Assembly (NCBI GenBank): GCA_008694505.1
Contig: VZDJ01007753.1
Location: forward strand, 15,349,003-15,413,002
Origin: Cyanoderma ruficeps
Taxonomy: Eukaryota; Chordata; Aves; Passeriformes; Timaliidae
DNA length: 64,000 nucleotides
Direction: 5' to 3'
In this document: positions 1 to 11,177 of the stretch, piece after piece
Layout of the letters: each line of letters begins with the position of its first letter
How positions within the stretch are numbered: the stretch's first letter is position 1
Made by a program: the position numbers and the translations under genes
Notes under the pieces: model-generated
Told to the model about the DNA's origin: nothing
What the model saw: only the letters and a program-made list of their open reading frames with translations
Database searches by the model: none

Positions 1-2800
1 TCAGAAGCACAAGCTCCCGCGAGTGTCCAGACACAGAAAGACATAAGGAAGGCTGAAAGGGGAAGCAGTCTGGGGACCTCGATGAGCTCTTGGGGGCTTT
101 ATCTCATCTATGAAACAAAAACAGCAATAAAGCTGGAGGCAGGTCTTCTGCTTTGCCTAAGGTTTTTCCTTGTCGAATTATTTAAGAACATCTGGACAGG
201 CTTTCCTCTCAACCTTACCTCTCCAGTCCCAGTGCCTGATTCCTGGCCTCTGGCTTTGGAGAGAAGAACCTTTCTTGCTGTACAATTCCACTGCTACCTT
301 TGCAGATCTGGTGACCAGTATGAAGGGAAGGTTCAGGTTTAAATTGTGATGAGGATGCACAATAGCAGCAGCTCCAATGTAACCAAGGGAAACTCTTAGA
401 AAGTAACCATCATCAATAAACCCTTTCTGTGTATTGAGATAAGATCATTATTTGGAATGCAAAATCCATGCTGTAAAGCTAGTAAATGTCAGCTTCACAA
501 TCGCCTCAGCAATCTTTATCTGCTTCCCATGTGTGTAATGCTGATTTCATGAAAAAATCACACGTTATTTTCTTCATATGATCCTGACTTGCTCAGTACC
601 CAGGAAGCTGCTTCCTTAATCTGACATTTTGCAGGCTTTGAATGATTGATTAAAGCATTTAAATAACATACTTCAAACATAAGGGTGGTGATGGTTGTTA
701 AATGTAATTATTGTTGTTTAAATGTAATTGTTTTTACATCTTGATTAATTATAAATGGATATTATTAATGGGAGAACAAAATTTGTTTATAGGAGTTTGA
801 TTTCTATAGTCATCAGGAATAAACAGAGCAGGTAATGAGTTTGGCAATAAAATGCCAGCCTTAGGCATAGACCAGATTTAGCACCACCCTTTCTCTTTGT
901 ATCACACTTCCTTCCTCCCACGGGCTCAGCCCACTCAAAACCTGCATAATTTCTTCTTATAAGAGGATGTGCCTGTTTCTGCTCAGTTTTCTAAAGCTTT
1001 TATTTCCTAAATATGCTCCTCAGTGGGAACACTCCTTTGGACTTCCAGGCCCATTTTATCACTCTTAATGGGATGGGTGGGGATGGAAGAACTGAAAAAG
1101 TTGGGTGTTGATTTCAAGGGAAGGGAAGAGGCCCACAGTGAACGATGTGTGAACAGGGGGGTGGAGAGAACTGGGATAGTGAGTGGGGGCCTCTGGGTAA
1201 ACAGATGATGTTGAAGAGCAGGGTGGTCCCTGGGCAAACACGCCCCTGGAAGAACTGGTACTGACTGCTCTTTCTCCACTTCCCCCTTTTAAAGGTTTTA
1301 TTCAGAAGGGAAAGGAGGGGGAGAGGAGGATAATTCTTTTTCTTGCTTATTTAAGGATCTTCAATCTCTAATGAACTTTAGTTTCCAAATACTTTGCTTA
1401 ATTAAAAAAAATTAGCCAACAAACAAAAAGATTTTTCTGCAAAACCTCACGTGTAATTTGGGAATCTCTGCTTAAAATGACGTGTACATTTTTAAAGTTA
1501 AGATTTCCCAATCTAACTTGCATAGTTCAACTTCAACACAGCAGTCGTGAGATTTACATCTTTCCAATAAAGGGTATTTTTTGCACTTACAGACCAAAAT
1601 AACACCCTTTTTTTTTTTTTTTTGGCTGTAACATGCAGTTGGTTCATTCCTCTGATATTCACAAACACTATCAAGTTTCCTTCAAAAGTACTCTAGCCAT
1701 AATGTCTTTTCCCCCGGGGGATGAGTAGACTTCCCCTCCATCTTTTATTTTTCCAAATCTTTGATTGCCTTGGCATTACTTCGTTATCCTTTTATATGTT
1801 TGCAACATCATCACAGTTAATGTCAAACAGTAAATTTTATTTGGGTGATGTTTCCTCTGTTTGGCATATTAACTAAAACAGATCCTCCAGCTGGGAATTG
1901 GACACTTCATCCCTTATAGAAGCAGGAATTTCAAAGAAGCTATCCCTCAATCAGCCCAGAAATTCCAAAAATACAGGTCTTAAACCCACCAGTGCTTTCT
2001 CCATTGACAACCAAACCCTTCTGACCTTTGGCTGAAAGACTGTAAAAGCCAAATGAAAGCTTAGCTTATGTTCCAGTTAATATGTCTGTAACACTTGTAT
2101 ACAGATTCCTTAATATACTTATCTAAGGCATGAGGGAAGGTATCTTTGAGCTTCTTAATGATCTGAGAACCAACCACTCAATCTGGTATCAATTCAACAT
2201 GAAGTTCTATTTTGCAGAAACATAAATCTATGTCTAGTTAGACACTTCCCTTTTTACATCCCTCATGGACTCCCCAGCCATATTGTCACACATTCTCAGT
2301 AATGTCACAATGCCTGGGGAATGCAGATCGCTGCAATGACTGAGCACCAAGACCTTGAGGCCAAGACCTCAAACACAGAAATTTCAGCCCAGGGCTACAT
2401 TATGGTACCATTTACTACCAGCTTTTGTTTAAATTTTGTATTAGTTTCCATTGCATGTGATCTGCCTTTACACTAGTCAACCTGAAATTATTTTTCAAGA
2501 CCGCACAAGACGTCTGGCCTTCCTCACTGATGCAGTTACAGCCCTCGGCTGCAATCGCCACACAATTCAGGCAACCTGCACACACCCAGCTTGCCCAGAG
2601 TTCAGGGGGATTTCTTTATGTATTTTTTTCTTCTTCAACATTTGTTCCATTTCACTGTATACCAAATATAGACTTTCTGGGTAAGAATCTCCAGAATCAT
2701 CTTTTGCCTAAACCGCGCAGGGCTGTTATTTCAGAAGTATTAGTGAATACATCCCTATGCTGATGGGACTTTATTTAACTCTTTCTGTTCACATAGCTCC
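1..2800. other. Non-coding flank, nothing recognised
   Basis: This AT-rich, stop-rich DNA has no exon with a convincing protein match and no recognised repeat family. It holds a run of about 16 T near 1609-1624 and a few chance AATAAA hexamers. It could be intergenic DNA or a neighbour's 3' UTR. In mammals TYRO3 lies upstream of MGA, but no TYRO3 coding sequence is visible here. Confidence 0.5.
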
Positions 2801-3489
2801 CAGGTAACCCGGGGAACGGTGTGGGTGCAGCTCCGTGGGCGTTCGACAAACGCTGTCCCCGAGTGCCCTGCCGGGTCCGAGAGCATTGTGCGAGTGGCAG
2901 CGGCACCCACAGCGTGAGAAGTCCTTTGAACCCCAGCACCGCACCGTCGGCGTTCGCTCGTAGCTCTATTTACCGCCAGAACATTGCACCCCGCCGCACA
3001 CGAACCCCTGTCCCGTGATTTTTAAACGCTGCCGGGCGGAGGAAAGACGAGGAGTCGCGGGAAGGTGCTGCGGGCGGCCGAAGGGAGTGCGGTGCCGCGG
3101 GAGGAGCACGCCCTCAGGGCCGGGGCCGGCGCGGCCGCGGGAACGCGCTCGGGGCCCGGGCGCCCCTCGGGAAGGGCGCGCACCCGGCACGGCCACCGGA
3201 GGCGCTACCGCGCGGCCCCACGCGCGAGCGGCGTGTTATCCCTCGCGCACGGCCGGGGGAGGGGCGGGAAGGGCGTGGCCGGCGGCGCCCGAGGAGCGGA
3301 ACTGCGTCGGCGGGCGGCTCCGGCCAATCGGTGGCGCGCCGCTTGCGGGGCGTCGCGAGGCAGCTGCACCGGGCGGCCACCGGCGGCCCCCGCTGCCCCC
3401 TGCGCTCCGCCCGCACGGCCGCGCTCCGGTACCGGCCTCGCGGGGGCGGGAGAGAAGTCAGAGGAAGGGGCAGGGGAACGTGCGCCGCC

Positions 3490-3514
3490 CACGTGATAGG
3501 CCGCGGCGGCCAAT
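3490..3514 (+). promoter_or_regulatory. E-box/CCAAT module, copy 1
   Basis: CACGTG at 3490-3495 is followed, after exactly 14 nt, by CCAAT at 3510-3514. CACGTG is the site of MAX-family (including MGA-MAX) and USF dimers, and CCAAT is the site of NF-Y. The same arrangement recurs 191 bp downstream. Confidence 0.6.
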
Positions 3515-3680
3515 GAGGACGGCAGGAGGTCGCGCGTGGCGGGCGAGGCCCGCGTGGGCCGGGGCGTTGCCGAGCGGCGCGCGGAGCCGGCGGCGCGCGG
3601 AGTCAGGTAGGAGCCGCCCGCCCCTCCCCCCTCCCTCCTTGGAAGTTTTTCACTCGAAGTGGCGCGAGGCGTGCGCGCAT

Positions 3681-3705
3681 CACGTGAGCGCGGCGGCCGC
3701 CCAAT
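3681..3705 (+). promoter_or_regulatory. E-box/CCAAT module, copy 2
   Basis: CACGTG at 3681-3686 lies in the fuller palindrome TCACGTGA (3680-3687). CCAAT follows at 3701-3705 after exactly 14 nt, the same spacing as in copy 1. The 14-nt spacers differ, so spacing rather than sequence is shared. Confidence 0.6.
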
Positions 3706-5304
3706 CACGCGCGCGCCGCCTGTCCGCGCGCTGCCGCCGCGCCCGCGTTTGAGGCGAGGGGGTCGCGCGCGGGACGGGAACGGGACTGGAACCGGCGGCG
3801 CGCAGCCCTCCGTCCAGAGGCGCGAGCGGGCAGTGGGTAGCGTCCAGCGGTCACCTGACCGGGGGGGTTGTTAAAGAGACCGAGCGGCATCCGGGCCCTC
3901 CAGCCGGGAAGGGTCAGGTGAAGCCCGGCCCCGGGTAGCTGCCGCTGCTCCCTAAGCCGTCGCGCTCCCGGGGATCGACCCATGGTGGGGGCGTGGCCGG
4001 CGCCACTTATGAGACGGGGCTGGGCTGCCTGGAGAGCCTTTCCCGGGAAGCGGGCCCGGTAGCCCCCGGGTGCCAGAGGCCGGCGGGCTGGGCGGGGGCG
4101 GAGCGGCGCCCCTCGCCCGGGGGCGGGGCGGTCCGGGGGCGGCGCGCGTGCGCCCCGGCACGTCGGGGGGGGCGCGCGGGGCGGCGGTCGTTGGTGGCCG
4201 TTGGTCCCGTCCTGCCTGAAACTCCTCGACTGAGCTGAGGAGTTTAAAGGGAGTCGAAGCGCGAAGGCGAGCTCAGTGAGGAGTAGGTAGGCACGAGGGC
4301 CAGCGGCTGTTTCAGCAGCCCAGGGAGATGAGTGGTTTCCCATTACGTGGTTGGAGCTTCTTGCCTGATTTATTACGATGTCAAATCTTGCACAACAGTC
4401 ACGGTGCCTTGCTCCCGACGTGAACTGTGTGAAGGCATGGGCCGTCTGTAATCGCACTTGATGGGATGGGCTCGGGCTCCAAAGATTTGAAGTTGCTGCA
4501 GACTCTGAAAACCGAGGGTGGTGTGATGAAGAGGGGCAGGATGATGCTTTGGTCTTGTCACTTGCAGGTGTTCTGCCTGATGCAGCTGCAGCACCCTTTC
4601 AGTGCTCTCGGGCATAGTGCCTTGTGAATCTGTACTGAGGACTGGAAAGGGAAATTGATTCTGCTTGAAAAGTATTCCCATAGGTGAGCATTTTTGTGCG
4701 TCTTTATGTGAGGAAAATCCCCATGTTTCTTAGATCTGGTGGAGATGGGCAGCATTTGTTGACTTCTGTATTTCGTCTCACAGCAGCTGGCTGTTAACCT
4801 CACCCATTGCTGGCTCAGTATTGGTGCAGACGCTGTTGTTCCTGCCATGGGGGGAAATGTGCAACTGGAGGAAACCGCTTGTGAATAAACTTGTTTGGTC
4901 ACCTTCCAGGAAAAGAAAAATCTTTCTCTTTGACTGTAGGCCACTTCTTCATTTATACACAAATCCACTAGGTCATTTCTGAAGTTTGTGGGTTTTAAAC
5001 CAGGTTTCTAAAACCTGGCTTCCTAAGGAATGGGAAGTCCAAGACACTTTCCGTACAAGCACAATGGAATAAGTCTCTGCCTAGTAGAGTGAGAAAGAAC
5101 TCCGCTATGAGGAGGCTGTTGTCTGTTTGCTGTTTCATAGACAGCAGAGGGTCTACAGGAAAAATTCAGCCATGGCATGTCCATTGGGAGTGGTGCCATT
5201 AATTGCGGCACCAGCAGGGCTTTCCTCTTGTCACATTCTTCCATAACTATGGATGCGTTGTGCTGTGTTGGTTTGCTTTTTTAAAATCATATTTAAGACT
5301 GGGT

Positions 5305-5560
5305 AACCTTCGAACAAAGAACCAAGGTATGATGGTGGAGTTGCTCTTCTCTCTCCAGACAAAGATGGAATGTGCTTTCACTGTTGGATTTTGGCTAGTT
5401 TTAGTACCTTAGATAAATCATTTGCTGAATTGGATAAGGAAGAATGCAGTGAGAATGATATGTGTGAGAAGGATGGTGAAGGTGTGTCATGAGAAGAAAG
5501 CGACCAGAAGAGTTCTTTTGCTTCAATTTTTTTTAAAATCAAGCCCAAACCAGAAAGGCA
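5305..5560 (+). pseudogene. Coding-like patch, unidentified
   Basis: One frame, starting near 5320, is open for about 55 codons and reads like protein, for example SPDKDGMCF then LDKSFAELDKEECSEND. A TGA at about 5490 interrupts it. The same frame then continues with EESDQKSSFASIFFKIKPKP before further stops. I do not recognise the family. It could be a decayed retrocopy, a non-coding transcript exon or chance. Confidence 0.2.
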
Positions 5561-6431
5561 TTAAAGGAATGTGATCAGCATAAAAGAGAGAAAATGAATG
5601 GGAACCAGATAAAACCTATCTACAATAAAAATGCATTCTTTGTTCCAGTCATTATCCTCAGGAAAAGCCAGTTTGGAAAATGACAAGACTGTGATCCAGT
5701 TACTGTTAACAAATACTTGTGATGTAGGAATTGTGCTGTTTTGCTAACTCTTGTACAGTGCTTTCTGTTAATGTGGTGTGGTCTGCCTGACCACAGGGTA
5801 AGTCAATAAACAGTAATGAAGATGGATATAAACCTGGAACACATTGCCAATGGTCTGGACTTTATTAGTGTCACTTTCTTTTTCATCATAACTTAAAAGG
5901 GGAATACAGATTCCTTGGCAGTTATAACTTGCTGAACTATTGGTGACTCTGTAGCAATGAGTATTGCCATAAAATAGCTGGATGAGTAGGATAGTCCTGA
6001 GCTCAGGTGGGGGCTTTTTATTTTATTTGCCTCGTTTTTTGGGTTTTTTTTCTTCTATGATGTGGGCAAGATCTCCAGCTCATGTATGTGATAAATGTTC
6101 CTCATGATGGCCATCAAGGGATTGAAATTCATGAAAATGGTGCTGCTCCTGCTGATTATGGCTAGTTTCTGCCAGTGTTGTATGGCAAAAAGCATATAGC
6201 ATTGCTTTAGTGTTTTATTTTGTGATTTTTGATAGTTGAAATAGTAGTATGTTAAAAAATACAGCATTCATTGAATGTATGAGTAATGGGCAAATCACTG
6301 ACTGATAAATATGGGAAGTAATGTAAAATACATTAACCAAAATACAGGATGTTGTATAAAGATAAAAAAGAGCATTTATTTCTAGTTAACATTGGCTTTT
6401 CCCCCTGCCCTCTTATCAGTGGTTCATTCTT

Positions 6432-6545
6432 CACAGAATTCACAGAATCATTTAGGTTGGAAAAGACCTCCAAAATAATGGAATCCAATCTTTGACCCAT
6501 CACCACCTGTCAACTAGACCATGGCACTGTGTGCCATGTCTAGTT
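6432..6545 (-). mobile_element. CR1 3'-end remnant
   Basis: The + strand reads CACAGAATCATTTAGG followed by TTGGAAAAGACCTCC and later TAGACCATGGCACT. This is the reverse complement of the conserved CR1 3' end. Only about 110 bp survive, which is typical of severely 5'-truncated avian CR1 copies. Confidence 0.8.
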
Positions 6546-9285
6546 TGGCATGTTTCCATTTTGCAGTCTTCAGTTTGTGAAGTATTTCCCAAAAGTTCAG
6601 ATAACTCTTGAGAGGTGCAAAATACTGTGCATTGTACTTTGCAGGATTAATGCTGTTTGATAAGATACTGACTTTCTGGGAAGCTGGAAGTTTGGACTCC
6701 TTGACATGGTACGGGTATTGGAGAGCTGAAGCAGGAGTTTCTCCCTTTCCTCCAGCCCCCAGGCACGTGCCCTGTTTCTCCAAAAGCAGCTGCTGCTCTT
6801 GCAGGTGTGTAGCTCTCAGTTGGTGAAACACTTTCTGAACTACCAGCTATTCATCCTGCAATAGTCGGGGCTCTGAGTGTGACGTGAAATTGGTTTTAGT
6901 ATAAAGCAATGCTCTGGGCTGAAATCTGGCAGTGCACAAGCTGTGTCAGACTTTTTGTGGGGATAAGTGCTTTCTGACTGCAGCTGGAGCATGTATTTCT
7001 GCATGTTTGCATCAGCAAGAAAGATAAAAAACAGTTTAAAAATGTCTGAAAAACATTTTTTCCTGCAACAGTCTGTTTCTTGCAATATTTTTTCTTAATC
7101 TCATTTTTTGTCTAGATTCTGCTACCACTTTCATATTTTGTCTTCTTGACACTAAACTGTACTTCTTCACTAAAGCTATAAAAAGATTTTAAGGTAATTT
7201 CCTATAAATAACTTTATGTAAACTTAAAGTACATTTGGGCTGGGGTTCTGTTGCTTAAGGACAGAAGTCTGGAGCTCACATAGGTGCTGCTAATTATTAG
7301 AGACATCTGTGTACAGTAGACATTCAGCTCTGGGAGACTACTGCTTGTCTGGAGAAGCAGTTGGAGGCCAGTGGGGCTGGTTATGGCATAGAAAATAGGA
7401 CTAGGTACTTTTCTATATGCAATTTAATCCAGAGTTGGTTGGATTAACAGAATTTCCTGTGGCTTGCTACTTTTAATCATTCTCCACAGTGCCAAAATGT
7501 TGTCTAAAGAAAGAATGCTTTATGTATTTTAACTCTTCTAGTGTGCACATTGCACAACACTTCTGGCTGTAACATCACTAAGTTTTCAGCTCTTTAAACG
7601 GTTGTAGATTTTGGTTTTTTTATTTGGTGGTTGGATTTTTTTTTTATTTTTTAATGTCCAAAACGTGGGAATTTTGAGCCCAGTCAGGGCTGTCTGGTCA
7701 TAGTTAGTGATAAACTTGTAGACTACTGTAATAAACTGCTGACTGCTGCTGTGGGTGTTGCACTGGCACAGCTGGTTTTGATAGCTGTTGTTTCCAGGTA
7801 GTGCTTGTTTTCAGCAAGTGAATTTAAGAGCTGAAAGCCTCCTTTATGCTCCAGTAATGCTCCTGTAGTAGTGCCTTTCACACCATCCTGTGTGACAGAA
7901 ATGTGCTGTCATGTATCTACTTGTGTAGTAGGAAACTGTAATCAGGGGATTGCTAACAAAAAATGTAATTGACACCTCTTGTGTGTTTTTCACAAGTTGT
8001 CAGCTGTTCTGTTTTGCCTAACTATGTATAGTTACATGTATATATACTCTACAAGGTATGTTGTTCTCCCACATCTACATCTGTAGCAAGGCTACAGACT
8101 TGTGACCCTCCAATTCCTGTTTTGTTACTGGATCTTTACCTCAGGTTAGACATAAGAATGGCTGGAGAACAGTTTGTTGCTGCAGCTCTAACAGTTACAG
8201 TCTCTTGTTACTTGTAGCACATAGGCTTGAGTGGGTGCTTTACAGCGCTGTGTAGGCGTTACTGAAAACAGGAGTGTGATCTACTGGGTGCTGAAATGTA
8301 GCTTGTCAAGACTGTAGTTCTTACCTTCAAGGGAATAGGGGTCTGAAAGAAGCATTTGAGGGAAGAGTGTACGGCTTGGTAGTGAACCTGAGCATTTCAA
8401 ATACCTTATACTAGCCAGTAATGGGATGATTGTAACTCCCTTTGATTGATCAGGGATTCAGTAAATGCAAGCCAGTTCATTTCTGTGCTGCCAATTCATG
8501 TTTAGCACGGACAAGTCCTTAAAACTGTTGTTTGTACTGATCTAAATGAGATGATGTTCTTTGCAGCATTGCTGTTTCTTGTCAGCTTTAAGCTGCTCAG
8601 AACTGAGTTACTTAAGCTGGTGGGATTCTGTGGTATGGCTGTGACTTCTAATGATGAATCTATTCTTTTGATAAACCAGGGGTTCAGTTTTGGTGCAGGC
8701 AAGCAATTCTACATGCCTTAGGTAAAATCGTAGCAAAATCTCTGGCAATGTCAGTGGTCTCTGGTTTGTTTCTTTTATCACCACTGGAACATGTGGCTTG
8801 TGGGCCATGAACATGGGGCACTGTCTGCTCTTCAGTTCTGTATCTGCTCCCATTTGTACAAATTACTCTCTTACTGAAGAAACCCCCACTTACTTCTGTA
8901 TTGTCATTGTTCAGAAGGAAATTGGTTAATACAAAATAGCGTCTCTACCCTGTGGCCCTAAAACTTGATGACCGCTCTGCAGAATATGTGATGACTGTAG
9001 GTATAAAAACGACTATCCCTGAAATTAGTGTAATTATTTCTGACTGGATTTGTTACAGGAAAAACACTGTGCTGGATCCAACGCCTTGAGGCTGTTGCAG
9101 CTCCACTCCCACAAATATGACCAGTAATAAGGCTGAAAATACATTACTGGTAAGCACAAGCCCATAGAGCACATGCACCCATGACATTTACGTGTCTGGC
9201 CACAGTGATCAGACAGACATACGGATGCGGGAGCACAGCAGAGACAGCAATATCAGGCTCCCTTCCCTATCTGAGCAGGAGGAGG

Positions 9286-9346
9286 TCACACACATACACA
9301 TATGTGTGTATATACATACATATATAAATATATATTTATATGTATG
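9286..9346. repeat. CA/TA microsatellite
   Basis: An alternating purine-pyrimidine run of CACACA then TATATA type, including the perfect palindrome ACACATATGTGT. It is simple-sequence DNA with no evident function. Confidence 0.85.
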
Positions 9347-10737
9347 GTAGATACCCTCCAGCAGCAGAGTTCAGACACTGTTGGTTCCTGAATCCCAGTC
9401 TCCCTGGTTGCTGGCATGTGGACACAGCAGCTCTGGAGGCCACAGTGCTGTTCCTGGTGCTGGCACATGCTCTGTCTCTCAGGTGGCTGAGACTGTCCTG
9501 CCGCCACCCCTCCACTCACATCATCCTGCCCATTAGAGACAGAGGTGTGCATACATGAACAGAGCTGGTGGCATTCCTCTGGGCCTTCATACAGACCCAC
9601 CTATATTAATGTTTTGATGCACGTTTGTCACGTCTCTTAAAAATGTATTTTCTTTAGTTCTGTGCTTCTGAGATAATTTCCTATAGCATAAACTTATGTT
9701 GCCAAGAAACCTCCATAGGGGTGCTGATCTTTTGTAATGTTGCTCTTCATCTGCCCATTTTCAAATTAGACAAAAAACCCCAACAGATTGAAGAGCAGTC
9801 CTGGCATAGTTATAGTTGTGGTAGACAACGGTCCGTGCAAAATTTGGGTCTACAGGTGAGCCTGGACCTTGGTGTCACCCAGTTAACTCACATCTTTGGC
9901 TTCTGGCACCATGTGTAAGTCTTTGTTATTTCATAGTGGATGCAGTGTTGTGAAATAACAACCTTAATGGAGAAAGGGATGGGATGGGGGGCATCGTGGA
10001 GGTGTTTTTGTCTGCAGCCGTGATGCATTTTGAATTCCCTTAACGTTCAGAATTCTGTTTTAGTGAGTTTATTGTCAGAAGTGCCAGGTTTATAACATGC
10101 AATGAATTCCCTTGGTGTCTGTGCAGGCCTGCCAGGCTAGGTATGGGGCGGCACCTGCTCGGTGTCGTTCTCTGTCGAGGCTGTGCCAGGGCTGCGCTGA
10201 GGGCCCGGCTCAAAGGGCGCAGTGTGACAGGCCTGTGTCTGCCCTCCCAGGGGCACACGGGGCCCTTCTTCAGCTGCTGTGGGCAGAGTCTGAGCCGCGC
10301 TTTGGCCGGTCAGCGAGAACTTTCTCAGACGATGAAAATACGGCTGACTTCGTTGCTTCCTCAGCTGAGGGTTTCCCGGGGAGCCGACCAGTTCCTGCCG
10401 GCGGCAGCACTCTGAAGTGTGGAGGCGCGGCATGCGTTGCCTGCACAGAGAGCGGTGCTTTTCCGGAGGAGCAGCCGCTGCCCTGGGCTTGGGAATGGCG
10501 GCGCGGTGCCGCCCCGGTCGGCCCGCCGGGGGTCGCGGTGCGCCGCGGACCTCGCGCGTACTCCTGGCGCGGGCGCGGAGGGAGGCGGAGCCGCGCGACT
10601 GGAGCCCCGCGGCCTTCGACGGCCGCCGGCGCGTGAGCGATGCGCGCGTGCGCGCGCACGTTCGGGAAGCTTCCCCGCGCGCGGGGCGCTGTGCGGGTTG
10701 CGCCGAGCCGGGCGCCGGGCCCTGCGCGCGGCGCGGG

Positions 10738-10743
10738 CACGTG
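10738..10743. promoter_or_regulatory. CACGTG E-box
   Basis: A perfect canonical E-box inside CpG island 2, 62 bp upstream of the CRE. It is a candidate site for MAX heterodimers, including MGA-MAX itself. Confidence 0.55.
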
Positions 10744-10805
10744 ACGGGCAGGCGGGAGGGAGGGGGATGCCGGCCTGCTGTGCGCCTGCGCGCGCTGCGG
10801 CGCCA

Positions 10806-10813
10806 TGACGTCA
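10806..10813. promoter_or_regulatory. Perfect CRE (TGACGTCA)
   Basis: A full palindromic cAMP-response element inside CpG island 2. CREB/ATF proteins bind such sites in many CpG-island promoters, usually close to the start site. Confidence 0.6.
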
Positions 10814-11171
10814 GCACGGTGCGCACGCACGTTGTCCCCAGCTGGCGGACACACGGTCCGCGTGAGAAAGGAAGCGGGAGGCCGCGCGCGCTTCGCGCAC
10901 GGTAACGAACCGGGGAGCGGGGCCGCGCCGGGGACAGCGGCCGCGTAGCGCGCGAACCCCGCGCGCTTTTCCGCGCCCCCTCCGCCCGCCGCCCGAACTG
11001 CGAAAATTGACACCAGGCGCGGGCACGAGGCGGCCGGGCCCGGGCCCGCTGGCCGCACCCCGGCGGCCACGCGAGGCGCCACTGCGCGCGGGCCCTCTCG
11101 GGAGCGCCGGCAGCGCGCGCCCCGCCGGGCAGGGCCGCGCCGGGTCCCGGCGGAGAGCGGCGCGGTTTTCC

Positions 11172-11177
11172 CACGTG
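11172..11177. promoter_or_regulatory. CACGTG E-box
   Basis: A second perfect canonical E-box in CpG island 2, flanked by CC and CG. Confidence 0.5.

Larger units (their letters stand above)
2810..4300. promoter_or_regulatory. CpG island 1, candidate distal promoter
   Basis: The G+C and CpG density rises sharply at about 2810 and falls after about 4260. The core carries three CCAAT boxes, all in + orientation, at 3324-3328, 3510-3514 and 3701-3705. It also carries CACGTG at 3490-3495 and 3681-3686 and several GC boxes, and no TATA box was seen. The CCAAT orientation favours rightward transcription starting around 3750-3800. Plausible splice donors follow after 3917 (CAG/GTGAAG), 4286 (TAG/GTAGGC) and 4683 (TAG/GTGAGC). 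It may be a distal MGA promoter or the promoter of an unannotated non-coding RNA. The start site cannot be fixed from sequence. The long ORFs here are GC artefacts. Confidence 0.8.
4301..10130. other. Non-coding stretch between the two CpG islands
   Basis: No confident exon is seen. The stretch contains a short CR1 remnant (6432-6545), a broken coding-like patch (about 5305-5560) and a CA/TA microsatellite (9286-9346). The microsatellite sits inside a somewhat GC-richer block (about 9040-9600) that may be an unrecognised old insertion. If CpG island 1 is an MGA promoter, this is the first part of MGA intron 1; otherwise it is intergenic. Confidence 0.45.

Noticed and set aside
3015..3752. 245-codon + strand ORF in CpG island 1
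   Set aside because: It is Arg/Ala/Gly/Pro-rich, and long overlapping ORFs exist in several frames on both strands. That is expected in CpG islands, where stop codons are rare. There is no recognisable domain.
5480..7885. T-box half-site-like sequences (AGGTGTGT at 5480, TCACACCA at 7878)
   Set aside because: Seven-of-eight matches are expected by chance at this length, and neither lies in a CpG island.
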